Source of the DNA: Calycina herbarum
Taxonomy: Eukaryota; Ascomycota; Leotiomycetes; Helotiales; Pezizellaceae
NCBI GenBank assembly: GCA_001414485.1
Contig: LLEY01000074.1
Location: 62,001-126,000, forward strand
Direction: 5' to 3'
Length of the DNA: 64,000 nt
The position numbers and the translations under genes were made by a program. Under the pieces are notes generated by a model. That model was not told the origin of the DNA. It searched no databases and saw only the letters and a list, made by a program, of their open reading frames with translations. Positions 35,273 through 46,751 of this stretch are shown piece by piece; the stretch's first letter is position 1; each line of letters begins with the position of its first letter.

Positions 35273-36933
35273 ATGGCCACCCAGGTTGCCATGTTCGCGG
35301 AGACGATCGCTGGCATGAAAAGGGCCGTGAAGAGGAAATCTTATGGTAGGCCACTCTCTGCGGCCCATCGTAACCTCAAATACTGACCCTCTCCCTCCAG
35401 ATTCGGACTCCGAAAGTTCTATCGAGGAAATGACGAATCGAGGAAACAAATTAAAGAAGAGGTCAAGATTTGTGCACGACAACCAGTTGGCGCCGCCTAC
35501 AGGCCCTCATGCTTATAAAAAGGTGCGCCGGAGCTCTGTGGGGAAGCTGTTGCGGTTATGGGACTAACACAATCTCCAGACGATTGAGCACGCAGGCTAT
35601 TATCGAGAAACAATAAGCCGGAATCCTCCCCTCGTCGACGAAGATGGTTATGATGTCGATAGCGACGATGACGACGAAAGGGCACAGGCGGCAATTTCTG
35701 CCGCAGGGGAATTCAACAACCCGTATGCTGGTATCAAGATTGAGGGTAGGAGTATCTTTCTACTGTCCAGGATTTTGCTGATGTTGTCCCATAGAGCTCC
35801 TCATGCCACTGGTTGCGGCCTCTGATCTACCACATCACCCTACTTTATCGAAACCCTTCCTTTCGAAAACCTTATTAGAACTCACACAACATGCAGGCGA
35901 AATGGTACAAAAGGAGAAAGCTTCGCTGTGGAGGATCAAGCACCTTTTGACGAGACTGAGCGGTGATAATACATGGATACCATGCGGCAACGTGGAGACC
36001 GAGGACGATTATCGTTTATTCCTCGACGAGAGGGATAACCATAGAGGAAGGACGCTGGAGAAACCGCCTCCAAAAGACGATGTAGACCAGGCTTCTACAG
36101 GAACACTCGTTTCGGACGACGCAGACCAACCCGTCGAATTGCTGGATGCTGTCACCCGTGCTACCGATGCTGCCCTTGATATTCTGAAAGAGGCAGCCCA
36201 GGAAGTTAATGGCACTGAGGACTCGACCAACAAATCGACTCATGATACAGAATCAAGTAACGGTGCCAATGGCCCCAAGGTGAATGGGCTCAACCAAAAC
36301 GAAACCCAAGAAAGGTCCAATGGGTTGGTTGCAGGGGAATTGACAGATGCAGTCATGAATATTGAAGGAACCGTTGTGGAGACTGTCATTCAGAATGAAG
36401 AGGGGGATACGACTCTGATTGGTGATGTTGAGATGGATATTGAGGGAAGGGAACCAGAGGATGCCCCAGTCCCTCGCCGAATGAGAACCCGCGCTCAAGC
36501 GCAAGCAGCATCTGACAATGCTACGTCTAGTAGGACCAGATCAATATCGCCCGATTTCGACAACGAAAACTTCATACATCCATACTTCCTGGCACCCGGC
36601 AAGTCACATCCCGATCGAGACGTCGGTTTACCCCAAAACGAAGCCGAAGAAGTGAGAAGGCTGCTCCAGCTGTATATTCAAAAACAGGAGGAGGTTTGCC
36701 GAGGCGCCCAAAAGATATATGAGGGGCTACTGAGAGCAGATCGATATCGAAAACTAGTAATGAAGTGGGCAAAAGCCGAGGCACATGTCGGTGCAAATAG
36801 AGACATGTCAGATGGAGAGGATTGGTATGACAAGGAAGAATGGGGGCTGGATGAAGACCTCAAAAAGGGGCAAGATGAGGAAGAAGAAGATGCTGCGACT
36901 ACAGCGAAGAAAACAAGGACAAGACGGCAGTAG
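35273..36933 (+). CDS. RXT2: RXT2-like subunit of Rpd3L histone deacetylase complex
   Basis: About 499 aa. Exons: 35273-35345, 35401-35522, 35580-35745, 35795-36933, all with canonical signals and correct phase. The RXT2 N-terminal domain is recognisable: SIEEMTNRGNKLKKRSRFVH, YKKTIEHAGYYRETISRNPP, DEDGYDVDSDDDDERAQAA, then NPYAGIKIE and LLMPLVAASDLPHHPTLSKP, HAGEMVQKEKASLWRIKHLL. The middle is acidic and low-complexity. The C-terminus holds a fungal-conserved segment (ARDVGLPQNEAEEVRRLLQ-like, LYIQKQEEVCRGAQKIYEGL, DRYRKLVMKWAKAEAHVG). It is a nuclear scaffold for deacetylation-based repression. No catalytic residues are expected. Confidence 0.9.
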
Positions 36934-37329
36934 TGCTTGCGAGGTATTCAAAATTTAACAAGGCGTTTCGGGGAAGGGGAAATGTAGGATGATATCCCAA
37001 GGTGTACAGTACTAACGCCTTGCGTCTTGACTTAACGAATATACTGATAAAACTATATAAAAGCACAACTAGTTTGCGATTGAAATGATTGATTGACTTG
37101 ATGAAAAGCTTGTGACGATATTCTGCATCTCGCCCATTTCAGACCTCTCCTTAGCTCCGATTCGCTTCGACGTCATGGGGTCATAATTCTTTGCATGTGA
37201 TTGGTCCAATTTATCCCTCTATTTACATCACGGAAAGAACAGAACAACGTCTCTATATATCCTACACGGATTTCCTACAAACATCCAAAACAAATCATCT
37301 ACACCTACTTCAATTCTCCGTTGCCCAAT
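36934..37329. promoter_or_regulatory. OPI3 upstream region
   Basis: No gene. Contains the RXT2 3' flank and OPI3 promoter/leader. A CATGTGA motif at 37195-37201 resembles the inositol-sensitive element (ICRE/UASino-type CATGTGA) used by phospholipid genes, a suggestive but short match. Confidence 0.4.
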
Positions 37330-38124
37330 ATGACAAGTTTTCTTGGAAACAGTAAAGGTCTTGTTGACTTTGACCAACGAAGTTTAGCCAGTAAGTGGGG
37401 GAAGCTGGGGAGAGCTCCAGCAGCATAAGCTCACCACCTGTTCTAGTTGCGGCCGCTTCAATAGCATTTAATCCTATTTTCTGGAAGTATGTTTCCCCTC
37501 TAAATTGTTATCTTTGAAGAAAAGAAACTAATACTCCCTCCAGCACCGTTGCCCGCCAAGGTACAAATTTTCCATCCCAACCGTACCTCTAAACCTAACA
37601 CAAGCACCCCAGAATACCACAACAAAGTCCTCACCAAGCTGGCGGGCGGCAACTCTCGAAATGCCTGCTACGGCCTCGCAGTCACCATCTTCTCCCTAGG
37701 CATTTTCCGCGACTGCCTCTACGAACGCGCACTCCGCTCCCAACCGGGCCATCCCCTCCTCGAAACGGCTCTCGCTCATTACCTTGCGTATGCCCTCCTC
37801 GCAGCTGGTAACACATTGGTGGTCTCGTCCATGTGGGCACTTGGTGTCACGGGTACATATCTGGGTGATTACTTTGGTATTTTGATGGATGAGATGGTTA
37901 CGGGGTTTCCGTTTAGTGTTTGTAGTGCGCCTATGTATTATGGTTCCACCATGAGCTTTCTGGGCACGGCTATTCTTTTTGGGAAACCGGCTGGTATACT
38001 GTTGACGGCTGAGGTGCTGGTTGTTTATTTGATTGCGCTTAGGTTTGAGGATCCGTTTACGGGGGCTATTTATGCTAAGAGGGCTAAGGCGCAGGAGAAG
38101 AAGGGTGGTAAGAAGGAGTTGTGA
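37330..38124 (+). CDS. OPI3: phospholipid methyltransferase (OPI3/PEM2 type)
   Basis: Phosphatidyl-N-methylethanolamine N-methyltransferase catalysing the last two SAM-dependent methylations to phosphatidylcholine in the ER membrane. Exons: 37330-37390, 37447-37486, 37544-37560, 37613-38124; about 209 aa, the usual size. Exon 3 is a 17-nt microexon, required to read NPIFWNTVARQEYHNKVLTK, the conserved family start. Further marks: ACYGLAVTIFSLGIFRDCLY-ERAL, VVSSMWALGVTGTYLGDYFG, PMYYGSTMSFLGTAILFGKP (SAM-binding region with conserved YGST), and a C-terminal lipid-binding EDPF motif before a Lys-rich tail resembling a KKXX-like ER retention signal (GGKKEL). Four hydrophobic helices. Confidence 0.95.
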
Positions 38125-38481
38125 TTGAGGAATAAGGTTCCTTGGTCACAAGAAGGGCGTGCGAGTTGAGTTGAGGTATGCGTGAGGTACGATTGGGGTA
38201 CGAACGAAGTATGCATGGTATTGGTGAGGCGTGAGTGAAGAAAAATTGAACTTTGAAGAGGGAGTAAAAATTGGGCTAGGAGCATCGAAAAAGGTATTCA
38301 ACAATTAGCGGCCATTGCGTAGTTATCAACTACTATGCATTTTGGGCGTTGGGAAAGGAAAATTAGGGGGAATTAGTGGAGGGTATTTCGGGTGGGTATC
38401 AATAATTCAACCATTCCCAAAAGCACCAGACACCACGTCTATTGGCCTCATCTCATATGGCCTTTGACTCTCCCCAAGCAA
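38125..38481. other. convergent 3' flanks OPI3 / NIT2-like
   Basis: About 357 bp between the convergent ends. No gene; rich in A/G on the plus strand, presumed 3' UTRs. Confidence 0.45.
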
Positions 38482-39840
38482 CTACACCTCCGGGTATACA
38501 TCCCTATCTATTGTCAGCCCTTTCCCTTTCTCGGAAAAGAAAGAAGTCACTTACGTTCTCCTTAACAGCGGCATCTCTGTCTTGAGCTTTTCCCGATATT
38601 CCAAATCAATATCCACAATACCAATCTCTGGTTCCGATCCTTCGCCGGTCATTTCCAAGAGTACTTTACCCCATGGATCAACGACAAGAGAATGACCGTA
38701 ACTTGTTCTCTTCAGGTTGTGAGGACCGATTTGAGCGGCTGCAATGACATATGCTTGTGTCTCGATAGCCCTTGCTCTTAACAAGAGAGACCAATGTGCG
38801 ATTCCGGTTTTGACTGTGAATGCAGAGGGATAAGCTATGATCTGAGCATCTTGTCGTTTAAGCGCTAAACTTATTTCCGGGAATCTCAACTATTTCAATT
38901 TTAGTCACTCATCCCATCACACATCACATAAACAAAAAATAGACTCACATCAAAACAAATCATCATCCCTACCCTCCCAACAGCACTCTCAACAGGCTTA
39001 ACAATCTCCCTCCCCGCTTCAACCGTACTACTCTCCTTCAAAGCGCCATAATCGAATAAATGCAACTTATCGTAGTACGAGGAAATCTCGCCCTCTTCGT
39101 TGATCCAACAACTTCTGTTGAAGACTTTGTTGTTGGGGGCTGGGACGTGGATACCCACGTTGACAGCTAGAGATAACTCTTTTGCTACTTTTCGAAGGCC
39201 TAGGACGAAGGGGGAGGAGTCCATGGGTCGGGCTAGGGCGAGGGACTCGGAGGGGGAGAGGGCGACTGAAGAAAATCTTAGAGTCAGTATTGCCATTTCT
39301 AGAAGTATGTTTGAGGAATATGAGGAGAAAATAGGGTTGCGAGGAGGAACGAAGTTGTCTGAGGAGATAACACTGCCTTGGCCTAACTTAAATGGAAAAA
39401 ATAAACTTAGAGAACACCCACTGTAGTCTGCTGCTTCGGGGAGGAATAGGACCTGGGGGTTGTTAAAATTTTAGTTTGAAGTTTGGGGAGGGGATGATGG
39501 GATTTGAGAGATTCGGGCTTTCTTATGAGAAGGCGTGGGCGATAGAGGAATTGAAACTCATTATCCGAGATTGATCTAGGAGAATTGAGAGAAGACATTC
39601 TCCTAACCATTTCCGAATAATGGCGCCCACGTTCGTTATCTTGAGCGCTGCTATGGAAACTCTTACTTTTGCCCCATCATCTACGGCTTTGTTGGCGAGG
39701 TATTTGCAGATTGAGAGGTTGTGGGTCATAGATGAGGTGGAACATAATTGTCCTATGGCCTGTATATTGTGTTTTAGTAATCATGGTTTGGCTTTGTGAT
39801 AGAGAGTACTTACTGCTTTGACCATGGCTATTGATTTCAT
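38482..39840 (-). CDS. NIT2: nitrilase-superfamily amidase (Nit1/Nit2, deaminated-glutathione amidase type)
   Basis: About 274 aa. Exons: 39840-39814, 39759-39667, 39452-39422, 39265-38949, 38889-38555, 38503-38482; six exons, one of 31 nt and a final one of 22 nt, all in phase. The N-terminus reads AIGQLCSTSSMTHNL. Catalytic triad by position: Glu46 in VLFLPEAADYI, Lys117 in YYDKLHLFDY, Cys154 in MMICFDLRFPE. Further family blocks are WSLLLRARAIETQAYVIAAA and SYGHSLVVDPWGKVL. MICFDLRFPE is closest to the Nit1 branch that hydrolyses deaminated glutathione, rather than the omega-amidase branch, but that distinction is by motif memory only. The start could be the second ATG at 39825. It is divergent from HEM25. 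Confidence 0.9.
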
Positions 39841-40342
39841 GTGATATTAACAGCGATAAAGTGATAAAGTGATCAATCAGAAAAGAAGTCCCCAAACGGA
39901 GAATAGGAGAATTAATTGTGAGTAGACGTGTCGCCCAATTATTGGGTGTGAAGTAGTTGAGGTGGATTTCTTGAGATGACCCGATTTCGGCAGTCAGTGA
40001 GGAAAATTGAACAACAATTTTTTGAGGAATTAAAAATTAAAAATTAGGAGTTTGTGAGGGTTGAGAAAGGGCAGAGATGAAGGTATTTATCATGAGATGA
40101 TCCACTGGATCGGCGGGAAGTCATTTTACTCACTGCTGTACCCGGTTTAGAGAGAGTCATGTGAAGTCGCGTTGTGCCTTCCGTGCCTGAGGGTTTTGGA
40201 AAAACATGGTCAGCGTCATACAATCCCATTGAAATATCTCGCCGGTTCTTCCGCCACTTCAGGGCATAGGTACGGTTCAATACAACAACCAACAAAGATG
40301 GGCTCTTCATAGCCTACGAATACAGAATATTTGCTTCTGGCA
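39841..40342. promoter_or_regulatory. divergent promoter NIT2-like / HEM25
   Basis: 502 bp between divergent starts. An 88-codon minus-strand frame (40044-40310) lacks any domain and is not called. No factor site recognised. Confidence 0.45.
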
Positions 40343-41368
40343 ATGTCATTACAGAAGATGCCAAACGATGTCAAGACCGGAAATTCCTTATTGTCGGTTT
40401 GTGAGTTTCCTGCAACCCCATATATACCCGCAGCCCTAACGTTTTGGATAGTCTCTCATGCCCTCTCTGGAGGCGCATCGGGAATGCTCTCTGCGGCTGC
40501 CCTCCAGCCTGCCGATCTACTGAAAACACGAGTACAACAGTCCGGGCATAGCTCCCTCGTTGCGACAACATTGCACATATGGAAAACCTCCCACTGGACT
40601 TCTTTTTGGCGGGGTACCGTCCCTTCAGTCATTCGAACGGGCGTAGGAAGCGCGATATACATGTCATCTCTCAACGAATTACGGACAGCAGTTGCACGAT
40701 CAAATGTATTCCTGGACAAGAACAACGCACGAGCGAACCATTCCTCCTCCCTACCCCGACTCTCCAATCTGGGGAACCTTACAACGGGGGCGGTAGCAAG
40801 GACAGTTGCGGGTTTTGCTTTGATGCCGATGACGATTATCAAAGTGCGGTATGAGTCGAACCTCTTCTCGTACACCTCGATGTGGGGAGCGATCAAGGAT
40901 ATATGGAAGACGCAAGGGTTGAAGGGGTTTTATACTGGGTTCTATGCGACTGCTTGGAGGGATGCTCCATATGCTGCATTACAGATATGCTTCTACGAGC
41001 AATCCAAGGACCGGCTTAGCAGATGGTCGCAAACTCGACCATTACCAGGAGAAAAAATCGTCGCGGGGATGAACGTCTCCAAATCATCCTCGATAAATTT
41101 TGGATCTGGGCTTCTTGCTGGGGGATTGGCGACTGCGATTACGAATCCTTTTGATGTCATAAAGACGAGGATTCAATTGGAACCGAATAAATATCACAAT
41201 ATTGTACATGCGGCCAAGTTAATGATTAGGATTGATGGGTTCAAAGCACTATTCGATGGCATGGGTTTGAGAATGGGAAGAAAAGCTTTGAGCTCGGCGG
41301 TTGTGTGGACTGCGTATGAAGAAATGATTCGAAGGGTAGAGAAGGTTAAGAAGCAGGATCTTTTGTAG
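40343..41368 (+). CDS. HEM25: mitochondrial glycine carrier HEM25 (SLC25A38 type)
   Basis: Inner mitochondrial membrane carrier importing glycine for 5-aminolevulinate and haem synthesis. Three SLC25 repeats: ALQPADLLKTRVQQ, LMPMTIIKVRYESN and TNPFDVIKTRIQ, each with the P-x-[DT]-x2-K-x-[RK] signature. Subfamily marks are FWRGTVPSVIRTGVGSAIYM, FYTGFYATAWRDAPYAALQI and FGSGLLAGGLATAITNPFDV. The short N-terminus is spliced: donor GTGAGT at 40401, CTAAC branch, TAG at 40451. That 51-nt intron has no stop and is a multiple of three, so retention would insert 17 residues before the first repeat. Spliced length is about 324 aa from ATG 40343; an internal ATG at 40358 is an alternative start. Confidence 0.92.
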   Translation: MSLQKMPNDVKTGNSLLSVCEFPATPYIPAALTFWIVSHALSGGASGMLSAAALQPADLLKTRVQQSGHSSLVATTLHIWKTSHWTSFWRGTVPSVIRTGVGSAIYMSSLNELRTAVARSNVFLDKNNARANHSSSLPRLSNLGNLTTGAVARTVAGFALMPMTIIKVRYESNLFSYTSMWGAIKDIWKTQGLKGFYTGFYATAWRDAPYAALQICFYEQSKDRLSRWSQTRPLPGEKIVAGMNVSKSSSINFGSGLLAGGLATAITNPFDVIKTRIQLEPNKYHNIVHAAKLMIRIDGFKALFDGMGLRMGRKALSSAVVWTAYEEMIRRVEKVKKQDLL

Positions 41369-43107
41369 GAGAGTCTGGGGATGTATGATTATAACGACAC
41401 TTTGTATAACACAAAAGATGCCACTCGGTTGTAAAGATGGATAGTTACCACACTGCGGTGTGTATGGTGGCATGGTGTTACGGTTCTGGGATTGTTTGCT
41501 CCTTGGTCAATACTTTCTGGACAATATACAGTAGATCTTGATTCAGCAATGTTCCCTCGTGTTTGAATTCGTGGCCGCCATTTCCCAAACTTCAGCAACA
41601 GCGCGAATGAGCTTTTTCACTCTCATTGCACAATCAGCCCTGGCTCGTTGTCTCACTAAATTGGCGTATGGGAAGTGCGAAAGTGAGGCCACAACCTCAA
41701 CAACAAAGCATATCTTAACACAACGCCATCGGAGAAATATACAAAAAATACTAATTGTAGCAGAAAGAGTTATTCATTAATCCTACGTGCGCGACTCGTT
41801 ATTCAAATACGTAGTTGTTGAGATATATGGATACGGGGTTAGTAATAATGTCTTTGCAACGACGCCGAAGTTTTGCGATGTACAACAAAAGAAAAGGAAA
41901 GTCTAAAAGGGGTTTAGCTTTTGAGGCTAGTGGACGCTAGTAGATACTCTCCTCTTCCCCTCTTCCAAGTTCTTCTGAACGAATTTTGGTACATCGGAGC
42001 TTGGTGGAGGTACATCCACGAAGTCTCGCCACCCAACATCCGCTCAGAATTTTTCCATGCCACCAACCGCTACCCCTTTTGACTCTTTAGCAAACTTCAT
42101 TCTTAGCATTGTGAAGGATTCTTTAACAGCGATCCCTTTCTTACACTTGCGGAAAACTAGATTCTGCTGGGAAAGGATGACATCCTGGTTTCTGAGAGAA
42201 GGGGTTCGTTACGAGACAGTTGATGAAGAATGAGTACGATTACCTTCTTCAACACCAAATCAACGGGCAAGGGAAAACATTTGGATTGTTTAGCTTTGAT
42301 TCAGTGACACTTGGTCGGATGTTCTCTAGCATAATGGATTCAGAGCTTAAATGAGAGTTTTTGATGTTCACGGTCGATGTGCATCGTGGTGGTTTTCTAT
42401 CGAGGAGGGAAGTGGAAATGGATCTTCGCCAATTTAGGGGGGTGAAGGGGAGGTTGTGTTAAACTTGTACTGTAAATCTGCAATTTAGACATCTCAACTC
42501 AAAAAAGCGTGGATTGCAATTATCCCTTCCAAGTTTGAGATGTAATATCACTTTACAAACCTACTTTCTAAGCAATTGAGCCTCAAAAAGTACCCACTTT
42601 TACCCACTTTTCGGTGCACGTTTTTAACTGTAAACTTGGAAGGGATACGACTGGCCATTATCCCTTACCATAGAATGACTTGGCAAAATCATGATCAAAG
42701 CTTGAGCATCTAATTAAGGGTCTAATTTATTTCGAATCACTTTACAATTCCTCATACAATTTAACTAAGAGGAATATTTAAGAGAGGCTTCTTCTTGTAC
42801 TTCTTTAACCCCCCTTTTCCCCCACGCCCCTCGATTCTCTTCACACAGCCGTGCTATTTGCCTCAGCCGAACATATTTGCGCTGTGCCTTGAAAACCGGG
42901 AGGCAGAGAGCTAGAAATAAAGACAGAAAACGACAGAAAACTACCAACAGTAGCTCAGAAATCAATCTCAGCAAGGATGCGTTCACGACAACCGAGTTCT
43001 TCTAAAGCTTGGGGTTCGGTGTACGAGGCATAGTTTTCAATGGCACTCTACAAGTGTGGTAACGTTCCCCAACCAATAGATGTATAAAGCAGGGCAATTG
43101 ACTATCA
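41369..43107. other. 1.7-kb intergenic, no gene, contains inverted repeat
   Basis: No gene supported. A 16-bp perfect inverted repeat (42521-42536 with 42632-42647) bounds a 127-bp unit. The rest is unremarkable AT-moderate sequence between the 3' ends of HEM25 and the carboxylesterase gene. Confidence 0.5.
42521..42647. repeat. 127-bp unit bounded by 16-bp perfect inverted repeat
   Basis: Left arm TATCCCTTCCAAGTTT, right arm its exact reverse complement. It may be a tiny non-autonomous element or a stem-loop. No clear target-site duplication. A second shorter inverted match (TTGAGATGT) lies just inside and outside the left arm. Confidence 0.5.
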
Positions 43108-44791
43108 CTAAAGTTGGTGGATCAAGGTCGTAAAGTTTGCAATATGACACCCCTCATCCTCTCCATAGATCATCGGGAAGGCAAGGTTGGAGCCGACTTT
43201 GTTGTCATAAGCAATACGAATGAGAGTCTCCTTAGCAGGGTCATACAGAGGCCACCCATCAGCATAAGTTGTTAAACCGTTGACGGGGTCCTTTGCAAAA
43301 GTTGACCATGCTCCTTGTATGTATGTGGCAAGCTCATTCTCGATGTCGGTTGAGTTGCCAAATATATCCGCGGTTCCGAATAATACAGGTAATTCAGCTG
43401 AGTGGTATGCTCCTCCTTCTGAGCTTATGTTGGTGTTGGGGAATATACCGTGGTACCGATACCTCCAGGTTGGATTATTTGATGCCAAACTAGCGTTTGC
43501 GCGGAGTCCAGCCGGACAGGTGAAACCGGCTAGGTTATACGCATCCCAAACCCGATCCGAGATTGTAGTATTTGCAAGGGCTAATTGTGTTCTGAACAGT
43601 CCTGCTTCGTAGTCATTGTTTCCCACCAAAACGGGGATGCTGGCAGGTGTTTTCTGAGTATAGTCTGAGAAGACAAGGGTGTCGTCTGCTGTTGGCCCGA
43701 ACGCGGAGAGTATGGCATTCAATCCAGTATTGGGAACGGCACTCATCAAAGCATCAACTTCCACGTTACGCATGCATGCTAAGAGTTCAGTGGAGTCGGT
43801 GGATGCATTTCCACAACCGAGTGACGCAGTGGCGGTGTACCAATTTGCTGCAGCTACACTTTGAGTGTATGGTAGACCGAAGCTACTGACTGTTCCAGAT
43901 TGTGCAATGATGCCAGCTGCAATTGGGTCCGAGTTCCAGGCGTAAGAATATAAATCCGTTGAAATAGCACCCGCTGACTGTCCGAACAATGTGATTCTTG
44001 AAGGATCTCCGCCGAAGTTGGCAATATTATCTCGTACGAATTCCATCGCAAGACGTTGATCCAGCAAGGCAACATTATTTTGTGCGTCGGGATTTCCTGG
44101 AAAACCAAGGATGGATAATCGATAACTATCGCAAGAGTAAGTATGAGCATGAGGGAGTGTATAAGCACTTACTTAAATGACACGACAATAACATCCTCTT
44201 TATCAGTCAGAGCGGCACCGTTCTGGATTGGTAAAGACGAAGTTCCACCGCTGAACCCTCCGCCATAAATGAATACCATTACAGCCTTCTTGCTCTCTCC
44301 AGTCTGGGGTTTCGACGAAACATTCAAGTGCAGACAATCCTCGTTGTACACTACACCGGGGGGGTTGTCGATGAGACTGAAAAGTTCGAGCCCGACAGTA
44401 GTAATATTTGAGGCTGCAATAATTTCAGGTGTGGGAGTAGTCCCTGAGGAGGAGGAGCTTTGAGGTACGCATGAGAAACCCTAAGCTATGTCAGCTGAAG
44501 TAATTGAGATATCAATTTGAAACTCACGAATGCAGATCCATTGATGATTGACGACCCAGTATATTTCACAGGTGCTGTAAATCTCAGATCTCCAATTGGA
44601 GCTTGACCAAAAGGAATCCCGAGGTATTCAGAAACCTCTGAATGAGCCGTTGCTGCATGACCAACGACAGACCCACTACTCGTCTGAACGATTTGGCCGA
44701 CTATAAAATTGTCTCGTTTGCGGTCTTCAAGTATCGGAGAAGCCCAAGCTAAAGGAAGGGACAAAACTGTAAAGACAATGAGGGATTTCAT
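43108..44791 (-). CDS. secreted carboxylesterase type B (lipase-like)
   Basis: About 529 aa. Exons: 44791-44528, 44480-44173, 44125-43108, frame-checked. Signal peptide MKSLIVFTVLSLPLAWA. Family order is complete: YLGIPFGQAPIGDLRFTAP, EDCLHLNVSSKP (EDCLxLN motif), VFIYGGGFSGG (oxyanion hole), NVALLDQRLAMEFVRDNIAN-FGGDP, then ITLFGQSAGA with Ser241 as nucleophile. The elbow is GQSAG rather than the common GESAG. Candidate acid/base residues lie in NDYEAG and AYHSAELPVLFG. Many N-x-S/T sites fit secretion. The in-frame frame from 44848 includes a 12-bp tandem repeat coding HCQLHCQLH ahead of the signal peptide; ATG 44791 is preferred because the signal peptide is then N-terminal. Confidence 0.92.
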
Positions 44792-45538
44792 AGTGAAATA
44801 ATAAAAGGCAACGACAGAATGCAATTGGCAGTGCAATTGGCAGTGCAATTGGAAGAGAAAAACACCCTCTTGGAGGAACGGCTCCTTATACTACTCAATG
44901 AAACTCGAAATGAATGATTCGTCTTGCTCGTATCCGGCTGTAACGGATCAATATCGATCGACAGGACACCAGGTACTCAACATATTTTATTACTCGAAGT
45001 AGGATGGTTTTAGAGGTCCCCTGAGCGGGAACTTGAAGCAAGGAGCACTTGTGCCACAAACCCATCTCCTGGTCGAAGGAAAGGTGGGTAAGGCTGAGAA
45101 TTTTACCTCGGCCACTGTGTTTGTTAGCAAAAGCAGACCGGAAAGTACAAGAGGCGTAGCAGCCAAATTTGGTAACACAACCCTAGTAAAGCCCAGTAGA
45201 AAAGACGCGTAACTATGCTGCGCCCATTATCTATACGGAGTATATTTCAGATTTGCTGAGACTGTAATCAATAAGGTGTAAGTAGTAGTAGGGCATTTGA
45301 GCGTGGTTTTCAAGAATCCTGGCTCCAAGACACGTGACTTGAAACCTGAAATCAATTCCTTGGTGCCTCAATTCCAAGGCCGCAAGAGCACGTTCAAATA
45401 ATGCTAAACTAAAAATAGAAGCGCTGAATGGGGCGATCCTTCTCCATCGCAACAACGTGGAACCGCCCGCGCGCATCACATCTTTATTTCTCAACCCCAG
45501 CTTTCTTCCCCAGACTCCGGATCCACGAACCCTGATCG
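44792..45538. promoter_or_regulatory. divergent promoter carboxylesterase / F-box gene
   Basis: No gene called. A 62-codon minus-strand frame at 44990-45178 begins with a signal-peptide-like stretch but has no other support. A 12-bp tandem repeat lies at 44821-44852. A TATACTACTC stretch near 44887 could be a TATA element for the esterase. Confidence 0.4.
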
Positions 45539-46751
45539 ATGATGGGCTCCACAGAGATACGACCAACACTGGATGAGCTGCCAAAAGAAATTCTGATCCA
45601 AATATTCAAACATCTTCCGACTCAGAAAGACTTATGCGCCACCTGCCTTGTCAACAGGCGTTTGAATTCGATTGCCGACCCAGTCTTATATAAATCGATT
45701 CTTTTTAATCAACCCAAACATCACTTCACCTTCTCCGAATCTCTGGTGAAGCGACCGCGGCGCGGGTCCCTCATTCAAGATGTCAGACTTGAATACCCAA
45801 GCTCCGAGTTGTCAGACTTCATCTTTCTCAAAGAGAGTCGGATCGATGGCTTCTCTCACACTATTTCAACCATGTCAAATCTGGAAACCCTCGAAATTTC
45901 AGTTCCGGAATCACTCTGTCATGGAATTGGAACCTTATTCAACGGTCCTTTTGATCTAGCATGCCTAAAAACTTGTGAGTAACAAGCATGGTGGTCATTT
46001 TTAACAATCACGCCACCTGAATCCCCCAAAACTCATATTGACATACGTATTAGGCTCTCTCTTTTATCAACGTGATGATGGTGGCTATTGGGATCTGAAA
46101 GAGAATATTCACATCTTCGGTCACCCTACGCTAGAAAATCTCACCATCACTAGAGCAAGACTTGATGAGAAGGGATTTGAGAGTGTGGAACAGCCTTCAG
46201 AGACCGCATTGACGAAATTGCAACTCATCGAGTGCGATATAAACGATGAAGCTCTTTCAGAACTACTTCTTTTCCCAGATGCGCTCAAAGAAATCACCAT
46301 CACACATCTCGAAAACCCTTTACCGCCACTCGAGGAAAGTGCTGACGCCACGATGCACGATTATTTCCTTGCCTTGACTTCAGCTCAACAGACATTAGAA
46401 TATATTTCAATCGATTTCCCTTCTCTGGGTGGAAATAAGGCATTGAGACTGCGTGAATTTGAGGAACTCAAGACTCTTCATCTTCGAGACTACCAGCTTT
46501 TCGGGAAATCTTCGAGCTCTCCTCGACTACATTCCGTTGCATTGCCACCAAATCTTGAGACTTTGAAGTTTTGGAATCCGATTGGTGAGGATGAGGAGGT
46601 TGCCGAGCTTTTGTGTTACGAGATTGAGAATATCGGCATCATGGCTCGGAGAATGCAACGACTCATTATTGAAGGGGAGGGTGTGGTGCCGCCAAAAATC
46701 CTCGAGGCCTGTAAAGCTTCTGAGGAGCATTTCAAACTACAAGTCCAGTGA
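45539..46751 (+). CDS. F-box protein with LRR-like region
   Basis: About 377 aa. Exons 45539-45974 and 46054-46751; the splice (GTGAGT...TTAG) joins LKT to CSLFYQRDDGG in frame. The N-terminal F-box is clear: LDELPKEILIQIFKHLPTQK, DLCATCLVNRRLNSIADPVL, YKSILF. After it come repeated leucine-rich segments (LETLEISVPESL, LENLTITRARL, LTKLQLIECDI, LKEITITHLENPL, LKTLHLRDYQL, LETLKFWNPI), suggesting an irregular LRR solenoid for substrate capture in an SCF ubiquitin ligase. The substrate is unknown. Two ATGs (45539 and 45542) are both usable. Confidence 0.88.

Noticed and set aside
40044..40310. 88-codon minus-strand frame between NIT2-like and HEM25
   Set aside because: No domain; both flanking genes need promoters in this interval.
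44990..45178. 62-codon frame starting with a signal-peptide-like stretch
   Set aside because: Could be a small secreted protein, but lies in a promoter region, has few Cys and no other support.
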